From contig FNEU01000006.1 in assembly GCA_900100245.1 (NCBI GenBank), positions 62,001 through 126,000 of the forward strand: a stretch of DNA of 64,000 nt. The letters run 5' to 3'. A program made the position numbers and the translations under genes. Below the pieces are notes generated by a model. That model did not search any database, was not told where the DNA came from, and saw only the letters and a list, made by a program, of their open reading frames with translations. The DNA comes from Lachnospiraceae bacterium G41 (lineage in GTDB: Bacteria > Bacillota > Clostridia > Lachnospirales > Lachnospiraceae). Positions within the stretch are counted from its first letter, which is position 1. Every line of letters starts with the position of its first letter. Positions 34,590-42,496 of this stretch are shown here, piece after piece.

Positions 34590-35399
34590 ATGTGCATAAA
34601 ATTATCAAAAGAAAAAATGGAAGAATCATTCCTGCAATATCTGGGTGAAATATTTAAACATCCTGAAATAAAAAGCGCAGTTGCAAAAGAAATTACCATT
34701 ACACGTGAAACAATTATGGAAGCCGGTAAGAAGGCGTTTGAAGCATGCTTTCATGATATTTACAGCGATATAGATATGTCGGTGAAAGTATGCCTTCCGA
34801 AAGACGAATCCATCTCACCCGAAGAATATTTAAAAAGAATAGACCGATTTGGCGTATCGAAAGATACGGCACTCGGATGGATGTTTGTTCCCGAAAATCA
34901 ATTATGCAGAATTATTTTCAAGAACGGAATGCGTTACGATCTATGCTTTGAATTTGAATACGATGGCGAGGAAGGTTTTGATTTAGGATCCTGTATTGCT
35001 GAGGGAGAAAACTCAAACTGGCCTCTGGAAAACATCAACCGCTTCTGGTTTATTCAGATTCAGGCCCTTGGCAAACTATATCGTAAGGACTATCTTATCA
35101 GCAACCATCTTGCACACATAAATTGTAATGATACGCTGGTAATGCAGATGGTCTTAAGAGACCTGAAATACGGAACCAATCATCACAGATATGGTTATTC
35201 CGATGAACCGGAATATATAAAAGATCTGGGAAAGAACCCATATAAAAATGATGACGAGATTTTCAATCGAATTGCGGATTATCTCTATGCAGTAGCGCTT
35301 TCTTATGACAGATTAGCGAAAATATTTTATTCCGAATATCAGGACAGAAGTGAGGTATTTTTTGCCATATGGGATCAATATGAATTGAATAGAGAATAG
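34590..35399 (+). CDS. AadE-like nucleotidyltransferase
   Basis: A 269-residue protein with the polymerase-beta-type nucleotidyltransferase motif SDIDMSV (Asp60, Asp62) and a third acidic residue in RYDLCFEFE. The C-terminal part contains the Trp/Phe-rich WFIQIQALGKLYRKDYLI-like stretch seen in streptomycin adenylyltransferase relatives. It may transfer AMP to a small molecule; aminoglycoside resistance is possible but unproven, since many such proteins are of unknown activity. Ribosome site weak; an alternative start is the Met at 34617. It lies 100 nt after the APH-type gene. Confidence 0.72.
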   Translation: MCIKLSKEKMEESFLQYLGEIFKHPEIKSAVAKEITITRETIMEAGKKAFEACFHDIYSDIDMSVKVCLPKDESISPEEYLKRIDRFGVSKDTALGWMFVPENQLCRIIFKNGMRYDLCFEFEYDGEEGFDLGSCIAEGENSNWPLENINRFWFIQIQALGKLYRKDYLISNHLAHINCNDTLVMQMVLRDLKYGTNHHRYGYSDEPEYIKDLGKNPYKNDDEIFNRIADYLYAVALSYDRLAKIFYSEYQDRSEVFFAIWDQYELNRE

Positions 35400-35485
35400 T
35401 ATCCATATAGGGGAAATGGACTGACGGCAGCGAAGGCACATCCGTGATAGAAGAACTATAATTCTATTGTATTTGAGGAACGAAA

Positions 35486-36247
35486 ATGATTTATGAATTA
35501 ACAGATACATCAAAAGTTGCCGGTCTTTTTGAGGGCTGGGAGGAGACTCTGATTTACTCATGCCTGCAAAAAGTAATGGGTAAAATCTATGTTACCGATT
35601 TGGAGTCTCCCAAGTCTGCGATGGCTTTTGTCGGTTGCTTTGCTTTTTATGCAGGAGAGCCCAATAAGGAACTTGTTTCGAATAAGCCGGCGGGCTTTAT
35701 AATTATGACTCCGCAGAATAAAGCATGGGAAGCCTGCATTGAAGAGTGCTTTCCGACGGCAAAGAAAGTCACCAGATATGCGATCAAAAAGGACACAAAG
35801 TTTGATAAAGAGTATTTAAAAAATCTGATAAAAGAAATGCCTGACGGATACGAGTTAAAAGAAATCGATGATAAGATCTATGATATGTGTCTGCCGGATC
35901 CCGTAACGAGAGATTTTGTTTCATCATTTGGAAGCAAGGAAAAATATCTCGAGATCGGAAGAGGCATGGTGATTCTCAAAGAAGGTCAGATCGTGGCCGG
36001 TGCATCCTCATACACAAGGTACAAAGAAGGAATCGAGATAGAGGTTGATACCGTAGAGTCGGAGCGTAAAAAAGGGCTTGCGACTGTCGTGTGTGCCGCA
36101 CTTATCTTACGTTGCCTTGATGAAGGATTGTATCCGAGCTGGGATGCACAGAATATGAATTCGGTACGTCTTGCAGAAAAACTGGGATATGAGTTCTCGC
36201 ACGAATATACCGCTTACGAAGTGTCAGGCGAGGAAAGGACACATTAA
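35486..36247 (+). CDS. GNAT acetyltransferase, family B copy 1
   Basis: A 253-residue two-part GNAT (PF12746-like): an N-terminal half without a CoA site and a C-terminal GNAT domain with motif A SERKKGLATVVCAALI and final NSVRLAEKLGYEF. The protein at 45609-46370 is a recent paralogue, with long identical stretches also at the DNA level (for example around 35856-35930). GAGGAA lies before the ATG. Substrate unknown. Confidence 0.85.
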   Translation: MIYELTDTSKVAGLFEGWEETLIYSCLQKVMGKIYVTDLESPKSAMAFVGCFAFYAGEPNKELVSNKPAGFIIMTPQNKAWEACIEECFPTAKKVTRYAIKKDTKFDKEYLKNLIKEMPDGYELKEIDDKIYDMCLPDPVTRDFVSSFGSKEKYLEIGRGMVILKEGQIVAGASSYTRYKEGIEIEVDTVESERKKGLATVVCAALILRCLDEGLYPSWDAQNMNSVRLAEKLGYEFSHEYTAYEVSGEERTH

Positions 36248-36253
36248 ATACAG

Positions 36254-36760
36254 ATGAAGATAATTTTGGAAACCGACAGACTTTTTTTGCGGGAAATGAG
36301 CATGGATGATTTTGATGCATTGTATAAGGTCCTTGCAGACGCTGAGATAATGCAGCATTATCCGTATACTTTCGACGAGAAAAGGGTAAGAGACTGGATA
36401 GAACGAAATATGAACCGCTACGTTAAAGATGGCTTCGGTCTTTGGGCTGTGTGCCTAAAAGATACCGGCGAAATGATCGGTGACTGCGGACTGACTTTGC
36501 AGAATATCGAAGGAGAGATGCTTCCCGAAATTGGATATCATATCCGAAGGGATAAACAGCATAATGGATACGCGAAGGAAGCAGCCAAAGGCGTACTTGA
36601 ATGGGCGAAGGAAAACACAGATTATCCTGCATTTTATTCATACTGTAAATACACGAATTTGCCATCCATTAAAACCGCCGAAGCAATCGGAATGAAATTT
36701 GACAGAGAGTATCCTGATGAAGCAAACGGAATAACGCATGTGTCGGTGATAAAAATATAG
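36254..36760 (+). CDS. GNAT acetyltransferase, RimJ/RimL-like, family C copy 1
   Basis: A 168-residue GNAT of the RimJ/RimL type: ETDRLFLREM at the start, GDCGLTLQNIEG in the middle, motif A IRRDKQHNGYAKEAAKG and the final SIKTAEAIGMKF. It ends at ITHVSVIKI, whereas its paralogue at 42998-43561 runs about 19 residues further because of a repeat insertion. It follows the family B gene by 6 nt. Relatives acetylate protein N-termini or small molecules; substrate here unknown. Confidence 0.85.
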   Translation: MKIILETDRLFLREMSMDDFDALYKVLADAEIMQHYPYTFDEKRVRDWIERNMNRYVKDGFGLWAVCLKDTGEMIGDCGLTLQNIEGEMLPEIGYHIRRDKQHNGYAKEAAKGVLEWAKENTDYPAFYSYCKYTNLPSIKTAEAIGMKFDREYPDEANGITHVSVIKI

Positions 36761-36783
36761 ATTGAATAAATGGGAGATACAAC

Positions 36784-37839
36784 ATGAATAAAGACTGGTC
36801 GGAAAAGAATAAGGAAATTCAGAAACTTTTGTCAAAAGAAGCTACATTTGGCGAAGCCATAAAGAAACTAATCGAGTTCAGAGAAGAACTGTTTCAGCAG
36901 ATAACATGGATTGTTGAAGGTTATCCTGAAGAAGCTTTTTATCAGGCGCCTTTTGCAGGTGCAGACGGAGTTCACAGCACGACTCTGGCATTTTCCATAT
37001 GGCATACTTTCAGGATAGAAGATATCGTGGCTCACGAGATGATTGCAGTGGATGAGCAGATTCTTTTCAAAGAAAAATATCTTAAAAAAATCGCATCTCC
37101 AATCATTACAACAGCCAATGAATTAAGAGGGGAAGAAATAACAGAGTTCTCAAAGAAACTGAATATAAAAGAACTCTATCTTTACACAAAGGCCGTAAAA
37201 GAATCGAGTGATAAGATTCTTTTAGAATTACAATACAAAGATTTAAAAAGAAAATTCGGCGAAGATACAAAAGAGAAACTGATAAAAAGCAAATGCGTCA
37301 GCGAAGATGAAGAAGCATTCTGGCTTATAGATTACTGGTGTGGAAAAGATGTAAAAGGCCTTATCCAAATGCCTTTTTCACGTCACTGGATTATGCACAT
37401 TGAAGCAATGCAGCGCATAAAGAACCAACTTTGCAAGATAGCCAGAAAAGGAGCGGATCCTGTTGCAATCTGCGGATTATCATGCAATCATTGTTTCCTC
37501 GGAGCGTGGTGCGGAGGCTGCAGAACAGAGTATAATGTCTGCTCTTTTGCAACATGCTCTGAAGGCAGGATATGCCCCAACGTAAAGTGCTGCAATGAAA
37601 AGAATATAGACGGCTGTTACGAATGCAGTGAACTTGAAACATGTGAGAAAGGCTTCTTCGTGCCGTCCAATGACGGAGCAAATGCGGCTAAAGCCCAATC
37701 GCTTTATATCAGGAAGTACGGAAAGAAGGAATTCCTTAAAGTACAGACAAGACTGCATGAAAAACATGAATTTCAGAAGGTGCAGGAAGTTCTCGGCCGG
37801 GATTATAAAGAAGCGTTGAAGATTTTGGAAGAAACCTGA
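36784..37839 (+). CDS. DinB-like domain fused to Cys-rich DUF3795 domain
   Basis: A 351-residue protein with two parts. Residues ~1-215 look like a DinB/DfsB four-helix bundle (LIEFREELFQQI...ARIED-like FRIEDIVAHE and RHWIMHIEAMQRI). Residues ~225-290 form a DUF3795-like Cys-rich module with about fourteen Cys (AICGLSCNHC, WCGGCR, CPNVKCC, CYECSELETC), probably binding zinc or an Fe-S cluster. A charged helical tail ends the protein. DinB-type proteins include thiol-dependent transferases and hydrolases; the fusion has no assigned role. GGGAG before ATG. Confidence 0.7.
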   Translation: MNKDWSEKNKEIQKLLSKEATFGEAIKKLIEFREELFQQITWIVEGYPEEAFYQAPFAGADGVHSTTLAFSIWHTFRIEDIVAHEMIAVDEQILFKEKYLKKIASPIITTANELRGEEITEFSKKLNIKELYLYTKAVKESSDKILLELQYKDLKRKFGEDTKEKLIKSKCVSEDEEAFWLIDYWCGKDVKGLIQMPFSRHWIMHIEAMQRIKNQLCKIARKGADPVAICGLSCNHCFLGAWCGGCRTEYNVCSFATCSEGRICPNVKCCNEKNIDGCYECSELETCEKGFFVPSNDGANAAKAQSLYIRKYGKKEFLKVQTRLHEKHEFQKVQEVLGRDYKEALKILEET

Positions 37840-37888
37840 TGGAAAGCGGTAGAAAATACCAATCTGAACATTCAAACGGAGAATTAAT

Positions 37889-38353
37889 ATGAGTTTACAG
37901 CTTTTAAAGGCAAGCGCTTCTGATGCGCTTACACTGAACGGAATATCGAAGCGTGCTTTTGACAGTGATGTTTCAGTCGGAGCACCATCGCCGGAAGGAC
38001 CTCCCGGATATATGTCAGTATCTTTTCATACGAAAATGGCAAGGCAGGGGCATTTGTATAAACTTACGGATGAAGGTTTGATTGTCGGCGGAGCAATCCT
38101 TTTTTTGAAGGAAGACGAACTGAACGTTGGCAGGATATTCGTTGCTCCGGAGCATTTCAAAAAAGGGTATGGAATCTTTATGATTCAGGAAATTGAGAAA
38201 ATGTTTCCTGAAGTAAAAGAAATTACGCTTGATACACCCATTTGGAATGTCAGGACAAACAGTTTTTATACTAAGCTTGGATATGAAGAAATAAAGCGAG
38301 ATAACGAATTTGTATTTTATTCAAAAACGGTACATGACAAAACGGAACAATAA
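37889..38353 (+). CDS. GNAT acetyltransferase, family A copy 2
   Basis: A 154-residue GNAT and close paralogue of 33137-33586 (shared GAPSPEGPPGYMSV, FHTKMAR, IFVAPEHFKKGYGI). Motif A is FKKGYGIFMIQEIEKM. It is followed at 38388 by a strong symmetrical terminator that ends this plus-strand run. Substrate unknown. Confidence 0.85.
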   Translation: MSLQLLKASASDALTLNGISKRAFDSDVSVGAPSPEGPPGYMSVSFHTKMARQGHLYKLTDEGLIVGGAILFLKEDELNVGRIFVAPEHFKKGYGIFMIQEIEKMFPEVKEITLDTPIWNVRTNSFYTKLGYEEIKRDNEFVFYSKTVHDKTEQ

Positions 38354-38387
38354 TTGACAGTTTTTTGAGAATCTGTGTAGAAATAGA

Positions 38388-38417
38388 AAAGAGTCCGGAA
38401 TATATTCCGGACTCTTT
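38388..38417. terminator. Bidirectional terminator between convergent operons
   Basis: A perfect palindrome (GAGTCCGGAATA at 38391-38402, TATTCCGGACTC at 38403-38414) flanked by A-run and T-run, placed between the convergent GNAT gene and the epimerase gene. Its sequence resembles the AGTCCGGA elements at 42437 and 51656. Confidence 0.88.
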
Positions 38418-38433
38418 ATTTCTCTGTAAGCCT

Positions 38434-39525
38434 TTATTGTTCTAGTATATCCGCGATTCTCTTGCTCGCAAATCCGTCTCCGTAGGGATTTGACGCCGTG
38501 CTCATTTTGGAATACTCCAAAGGATTATCCAGGAGCAGACTGAAAGCGTTGTAAATCGTATCTTCATCGGTTCCGACAAGCTTGAGTGTTCCGGCTTTGA
38601 TACCTTCCGGACGTTCTGTCGTATCACGCATTACAAGTACCGGCTTTCCGAGTGAAGGTGCTTCCTCCTGAATTCCGCCGGAATCGGTAAGAATCATATA
38701 GCTTCTTTTCATAAAATTATGAAAATCATAAACATCAAGAGGCTCTATTATCTTGATCTGCTTATCATCCCCAAAAACCTTGTCTGCCGTAGCTCTTACC
38801 ACGGGATTCATATGTATGGGGTAAATTGCCGTTACATCATCATGTTCATCAATCACTCTCTTGATTGCCTTAAACATATTCTCCATCGGCTCTCCGAGAT
38901 TTTCTCTTCTGTGAGCCGTTATCAAAATCATTCTTTTTCCGTCGGTTTCATTCAGGATTTCATTGGAATAATCATCGCGTACCGTGGTTTTTAAAGCATC
39001 GATTGCAGTGTTTCCGGTAACATATATTTTCTCGGAATTCTTGCCTTCTTTAATCAGATTGGATTTGGCCGTTTCCGTCGGAGCAAAATTGTATTCGGCG
39101 ATAATACCTACTGCCTGACGGTTAAATTCTTCAGGATAGGGACTGTAGATATTGTAAGTTCTGAGCCCGGCCTCGACATGTCCGACCGGAATCTGCTTAT
39201 AAAAGCAAGCCAGAGTTGTCGTAAATGTCGTAGATGTATCTCCGTGAACGAGCACCACATCAGGTTTTACTTCATCAAGCACTTCGTTTATCTTAAGAAG
39301 GATATTGGTCGTAACATCGAAAAGCGTCTGCTTATCTTTCATAATCGACAATTCATAATCCGGAACGACATCAAATATATCCAGTACCTGTTTGAGCATT
39401 TCTCTGTGCTGTCCCGTTGTGCAAACCACAGTTTCAATATTTTTTCTGGTCTTAAGTTCCTTTACTAAAGGGCACATTTTAATAGCCTCCGGCCTTGTAC
39501 CGAAAACCAACATAACTTTTTTCAT
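38434..39525 (-). CDS. wecB: UDP-N-acetylglucosamine 2-epimerase (non-hydrolysing)
   Basis: About 363 residues; interconverts UDP-GlcNAc and UDP-ManNAc in the cytoplasm. Family hallmarks are VFGTRPEAIKM at the N-terminus, VLVHGDTSTT, GHVEAGLRT, TAHRREN and LTDSGGIQEEAPSLGKPVLV. I prefer the ATG at 39525, with GGTGA 5-6 nt upstream, over the ATG at 39537. It is the last gene of a minus-strand operon after a GT2 synthase (15-nt gap), so the UDP-ManNAc may be the donor for that synthase or for another glycan. Symbol could equally be mnaA. Confidence 0.93.
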   Translation of the reverse strand: MKKVMLVFGTRPEAIKMCPLVKELKTRKNIETVVCTTGQHREMLKQVLDIFDVVPDYELSIMKDKQTLFDVTTNILLKINEVLDEVKPDVVLVHGDTSTTFTTTLACFYKQIPVGHVEAGLRTYNIYSPYPEEFNRQAVGIIAEYNFAPTETAKSNLIKEGKNSEKIYVTGNTAIDALKTTVRDDYSNEILNETDGKRMILITAHRRENLGEPMENMFKAIKRVIDEHDDVTAIYPIHMNPVVRATADKVFGDDKQIKIIEPLDVYDFHNFMKRSYMILTDSGGIQEEAPSLGKPVLVMRDTTERPEGIKAGTLKLVGTDEDTIYNAFSLLLDNPLEYSKMSTASNPYGDGFASKRIADILEQ

Positions 39526-39539
39526 TTTTTTCACCATCC

Positions 39540-40841
39540 TTACTCCGTTTCCACTTCCTTATGTTCCGTTTTGACCCATCCTTTTCGTCCTACAAGCTGC
39601 CTTAAGACCGCAGTTACAGATGCCGGAATCTGCATCAGATTATATATGGGCATAAAAAACGAAGCCAGGATAGTGTTTAGTAATCCTATTTCCGTATCTT
39701 TCTTGTATCTGAAGCAAAAAACAAATCCGGGTGCATATACGAGTACAAGAATTATAATTGCCAGAATTGCATTTTCGTACCAGCTCAGGCCGTAGAGGAT
39801 ATTTATCATTCCTTCCGGTGAAGACATAAACATCGTCAAAAACCAGCAGAAAAGCAATACTGCAAGCGATATAAAACTCACAAAAGGAATGAAGAGAAAA
39901 TAGATAAGCTCAATCTTTCCCGATAATGACAAATACCTTGATCTTGCAATCTGAAAAAGATATTTCATACTTTGCAGACCGCCTTGTGCCCATCTGGTTC
40001 TCTGCTTGACAAATTTTCTGTAATTCGTAACACCCTGCTGATATACTCTCTCATCCTGGATAAGCCTGGTTCTCCAGCCCCTTAAAAGAAGTCTGAGTGA
40101 AAAATCGAAATCTTCAAGAAGACAATCGCTCCAGGGTTCGTCTCCAAGATCCATCATCGCGGTAAGCCTTGAAAACTGACCGTTTCCGGCTGCTCCGACT
40201 GTTCCGGTATATTCACGAACATTCTGCATCATATTGATACAGCTGAAAAATTCGATATCCTGCATTAAAGGAAGAATACTGTCTCTCGTGGAAGTTCCTA
40301 TCCTTACTCTCGCCTGCAGCATAGCGCAGTTCGGTTCATCGTTCATTATCGTCGCTACCTTTTGAAGAAGCGATTTTTGAACATAAGTATCCGCATCAAA
40401 AACTCCGACATAAACTCTTGCCGGATTGAGATTGTTTTCCTTTGTGTAATCCACTATATATCTGTATGCATGATTCAGGGCGCGTCCTTTTCCCTGCTGT
40501 GCATTGGGCTTCTTCCTCTCCACAATCAAAAGCCTCTCATCTTTGATGCTTTTTAAGATTTCAAGTGTTCTGTCACTTGAAGCGTCATCGATTGCAAGGA
40601 TTCTCAGATTCGGTATATTATGTCCCAACAGATTTCTTATCGTTGCTTCACATACATTTTCCTCGTTCATACAGGGTATTATCAGGAAAATATTACATTC
40701 TTCGAAGGCCTCATCGTTCGGAACATAGTCCTTTCCCGTATGAAGTACCTTCGGGAAAGCCCACAGAATGCTGACCCATATAAAATAAACAGCATTTACG
40801 ATACATGCCAGTATAAAAAACACTTCAGTTGCTATTGCCAT
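39540..40841 (-). CDS. Processive family-2 glycosyltransferase (PgaC/IcaA-like synthase)
   Basis: A 433-residue membrane synthase. An N-terminal span (~5-28) precedes the GT2 domain with Asp85/Asp86 (AIDDASSD), the metal-binding Asp149-x-Asp151 (FDADT), the general base in LLEDFD (Asp245) and Gln280-x-x-Arg-Trp284 (QRTRW), the signature of processive beta-glycan synthases. At least three spans follow (~305-400). Length and layout match poly-N-acetylglucosamine synthase IcaA/PgaC. In this operon it follows two tiny membrane proteins and precedes UDP-GlcNAc 2-epimerase, so the polymer may be of GlcNAc or ManNAc (inference). Confidence 0.85.
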   Translation of the reverse strand: MAIATEVFFILACIVNAVYFIWVSILWAFPKVLHTGKDYVPNDEAFEECNIFLIIPCMNEENVCEATIRNLLGHNIPNLRILAIDDASSDRTLEILKSIKDERLLIVERKKPNAQQGKGRALNHAYRYIVDYTKENNLNPARVYVGVFDADTYVQKSLLQKVATIMNDEPNCAMLQARVRIGTSTRDSILPLMQDIEFFSCINMMQNVREYTGTVGAAGNGQFSRLTAMMDLGDEPWSDCLLEDFDFSLRLLLRGWRTRLIQDERVYQQGVTNYRKFVKQRTRWAQGGLQSMKYLFQIARSRYLSLSGKIELIYFLFIPFVSFISLAVLLFCWFLTMFMSSPEGMINILYGLSWYENAILAIIILVLVYAPGFVFCFRYKKDTEIGLLNTILASFFMPIYNLMQIPASVTAVLRQLVGRKGWVKTEHKEVETE

Positions 40842-40854
40842 ATCTACTCTCGTC

Positions 40855-41034
40855 CTATTCTTCTTGTTTATTTTCCAGATTACTCATTTTTTCTTCAAAC
40901 TTCTTTTTTCGGTTTTTATATACCATATATCTTATATAAAATACCGTTGTACCGAATATCATCGCCAAAACCATAAATGTTATCGGAACAATATGATTTA
41001 GTCTTCCATCCAGCAGTGCTCTTAAAAGATTCAT
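40855..41034 (-). CDS. Small membrane protein (59 residues) of the polysaccharide operon
   Basis: An intact 59-codon frame between the acyltransferase and the synthase. One hydrophobic span (about residues 15-36, PITFMVLAMIFGTTVFYI) is followed by a very basic and then acidic helical tail (KNRKKKFEEK...ENKQEE), predicted cytoplasmic. Its ATG overlaps the TGA of the upstream 45-residue ORF (ATGA), and the synthase starts 13 nt after its stop, so expression is coupled. Position and topology are like IcaD/PgaD, the small partners of poly-GlcNAc synthases, but it is shorter and I see no sequence homology. Confidence 0.65.
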   Translation of the reverse strand: MNLLRALLDGRLNHIVPITFMVLAMIFGTTVFYIRYMVYKNRKKKFEEKMSNLENKQEE

Positions 41035-41168
41035 GATGCCTTCCTCTTATCTTTCTTAAACAAAAACAGTCTGATTCCCAGAATTACCCCGCATATTACC
41101 GATAAATCAAGTGTGATAAACGGCAAAAGCCAAAAGAAATAATCAAAAAATAAATTTGTATCCATCAT
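41031..41168 (-). CDS. Small membrane protein (45 residues) of the polysaccharide operon
   Basis: A 45-codon frame whose ATG overlaps the TGA of the acyltransferase gene (ATGA) and whose own TGA overlaps the ATG of the next small ORF. AGGAG lies 11 nt upstream. It has a short start (MMDTNLFFDYF), one span (~residues 8-35) and a basic end (FKKDKRKAS), so the C-terminus should be inside. Too short for most gene finders. No homologue is known to me; coupling on both sides argues that it is real. Confidence 0.6.
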   Translation of the reverse strand: MMDTNLFFDYFFWLLPFITLDLSVICGVILGIRLFLFKKDKRKAS

Positions 41169-42238
41169 ATCTTTACCAACTCCTTTTTCTTTCCTATTTT
41201 TTTAAATACGCTCATAACCAGATCCGTAACCGCTTTCAGTATGATTGCCGTTATCAACGACAATATCAGAGCGACTCTTATTCCCATGACCGGAATCATA
41301 TCAGCCACATTGAACGGATTGGGTCCCATTATGAAAAGATGATGTACTATGAACAGCGGAAATGTATAATCCGATGCAGTCTTAATAAAATTCTTCATAC
41401 CCAGATAATCGCCTTTGTCGGCCTTGTCCGACATACAAACAATGATTGCAAACAATCCCACAACCATTACCATAGTCAGTGACATCAGGATCAAAGTGTA
41501 ATTAAACGGAAAATCCACGGGAGAATAATCATTTAAAGTGGAAGTTATTTTACCGGATGTTATAAATGAAATCTGGAATATGATGATTGAAGGAATCGCC
41601 AGTATCCCGAATATTCCGAATCCGTACATGAGCCTGCTTTTTTTGATATCCAGCGTATTAACCAAAAATCCCATTACATATCCGATAATATAAAGCGAAT
41701 AATAAAAAGCTTCGGAAAGAGAGATATTGAGTTTAAGTGCCACTACCATAAAAACAATCGGAAGCTCAAGCAGCAAAAAGATTACCGGGAATTTGAACTT
41801 AACTTTGTTTAACAGCTTTGTCAGATAATAAAGAAGGGGGGTAAAAAGATAACATAAGATAATAAGTCTTATATACCAGAAATGTCCCAATCCGGATATT
41901 TCTCCCGCAAGGAAAAGGCTTTGTATTACCGTTGTCCTCGACAGATAGCCGGGGGAGAAGATTGCATACAATCCAATTACCGGGATAAGATAAAGATAAT
42001 ATGGAAGGAGGATCTTTAAACAGTTTTTGAATACGAATTTAAAAGGATTTTTGATATCCCTTCCTCCATACAGATAGCCGCTTATGATGGTAAACATCAT
42101 AACCGATGCAATTCCGAAGATATTATAATAATTATAAGTACCTTTATTGTAGAACTGCATAAAATGGCAGGCAACGATTATCATCATCATAATAATACGC
42201 ACCACCGCAATTAAGTAACTGTAACTTCTCTGTCTCAT
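41165..42238 (-). CDS. Membrane acyltransferase (acyltransferase-3 family)
   Basis: A 357-residue integral membrane protein with about ten spans and the family start VRIIMMMIIVACHF, holding the conserved His near the end of span 1. Acyltransferase-3 proteins (OatA N-domain, IcaC, WecH) move acetyl or succinyl groups across the membrane onto sugars. IcaC works with IcaA/IcaD in poly-GlcNAc systems, which fits the synthase in this operon. GAGG 7 nt before the ATG. It is the first gene of the operon; the 210-nt upstream gap holds a leader hairpin and a repeat element. Confidence 0.82.
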   Translation of the reverse strand: MRQRSYSYLIAVVRIIMMMIIVACHFMQFYNKGTYNYYNIFGIASVMMFTIISGYLYGGRDIKNPFKFVFKNCLKILLPYYLYLIPVIGLYAIFSPGYLSRTTVIQSLFLAGEISGLGHFWYIRLIILCYLFTPLLYYLTKLLNKVKFKFPVIFLLLELPIVFMVVALKLNISLSEAFYYSLYIIGYVMGFLVNTLDIKKSRLMYGFGIFGILAIPSIIIFQISFITSGKITSTLNDYSPVDFPFNYTLILMSLTMVMVVGLFAIIVCMSDKADKGDYLGMKNFIKTASDYTFPLFIVHHLFIMGPNPFNVADMIPVMGIRVALILSLITAIILKAVTDLVMSVFKKIGKKKELVKI

Positions 42239-42266
42239 TTTTTAACCTCATGTCAGTTTGTTTACG

Positions 42267-42291
42267 GTGGCTGCCTATTTTTGGCAACCAC
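42267..42291 (-). promoter_or_regulatory. Leader hairpin of the polysaccharide operon
   Basis: GTGGCTGCC (42267-42275) and GGCAACCAC (42283-42291) form a 9-bp stem with one G-T pair, in the minus-strand leader about 30 nt before the acyltransferase ATG. No U-tract follows in that direction, so it is not a simple terminator. No consensus promoter could be fixed upstream of it. Confidence 0.4.
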
Positions 42292-42369
42292 TTACCCTAA
42301 CAAATCCTTTATTTTTTTGCAAGTAAAAAACACGAAATAAGCATATTTTGCCATGAAATGACAACTGAA

Positions 42370-42402
42370 TGACACAGGGGGACGGGGTTGTTGTGTCATT
42401 TT
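42370..42402 (+). repeat. G-rich palindromic repeat, copy 1
   Basis: TGACACA (42370-42376) and TGTGTCA (42392-42398) flank a GGGGGACGGGG core, followed by TTTT. It belongs to a set of REP-like elements also found at about 43.5, 49.7, 60.4, 61.7 and 62.6 kb. It lies in the gap between the divergent polysaccharide operon and the DNA glycosylase gene. Confidence 0.8.
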
Positions 42403-42436
42403 AGTTTGAACATTAAGATGCTGCAGTGTAGAAAAG

Positions 42437-42470
42437 AGTCCGGATTTTATGGTAAAATTAATTCCGGATT
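42437..42470 (+). promoter_or_regulatory. Palindromic element with embedded extended -10, upstream of DNA glycosylase gene
   Basis: Two 14-nt arms (42437-42450 and 42457-42470) around a 6-nt centre GGTAAA, with AGTCCGGA and TCCGGATT at the outer ends. The centre contains TG-G-TAAAAT (42450-42458), an extended -10. The same geometry (14-6-14) recurs at 51656-51689 before another DNA glycosylase gene. It could be an operator over the -10 or a transcribed hairpin. No good -35 is visible. Confidence 0.5.
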
Positions 42471-42496
42471 ATTTATATTCGGAAAGACAATTAATT

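Noticed and set aside
33577-35399. Calling the APH and AadE-like genes as aminoglycoside resistance genes
   Set aside because: Only fold-level motifs are visible; the APH-type protein lacks the usual His in its catalytic loop and neither matches a known resistance allele that I can recall.
41156-41482. 108-codon plus-strand frame opposite the acyltransferase and first microprotein
   Set aside because: His/Tyr/Gln-rich composition typical of antisense to hydrophobic codons; the minus-strand genes are linked by overlaps.
42267-42291. Hairpin before the polysaccharide operon as a terminator or riboswitch
   Set aside because: No U-tract on the minus strand and no conserved aptamer core that I recognise; listed only as a leader hairpin.
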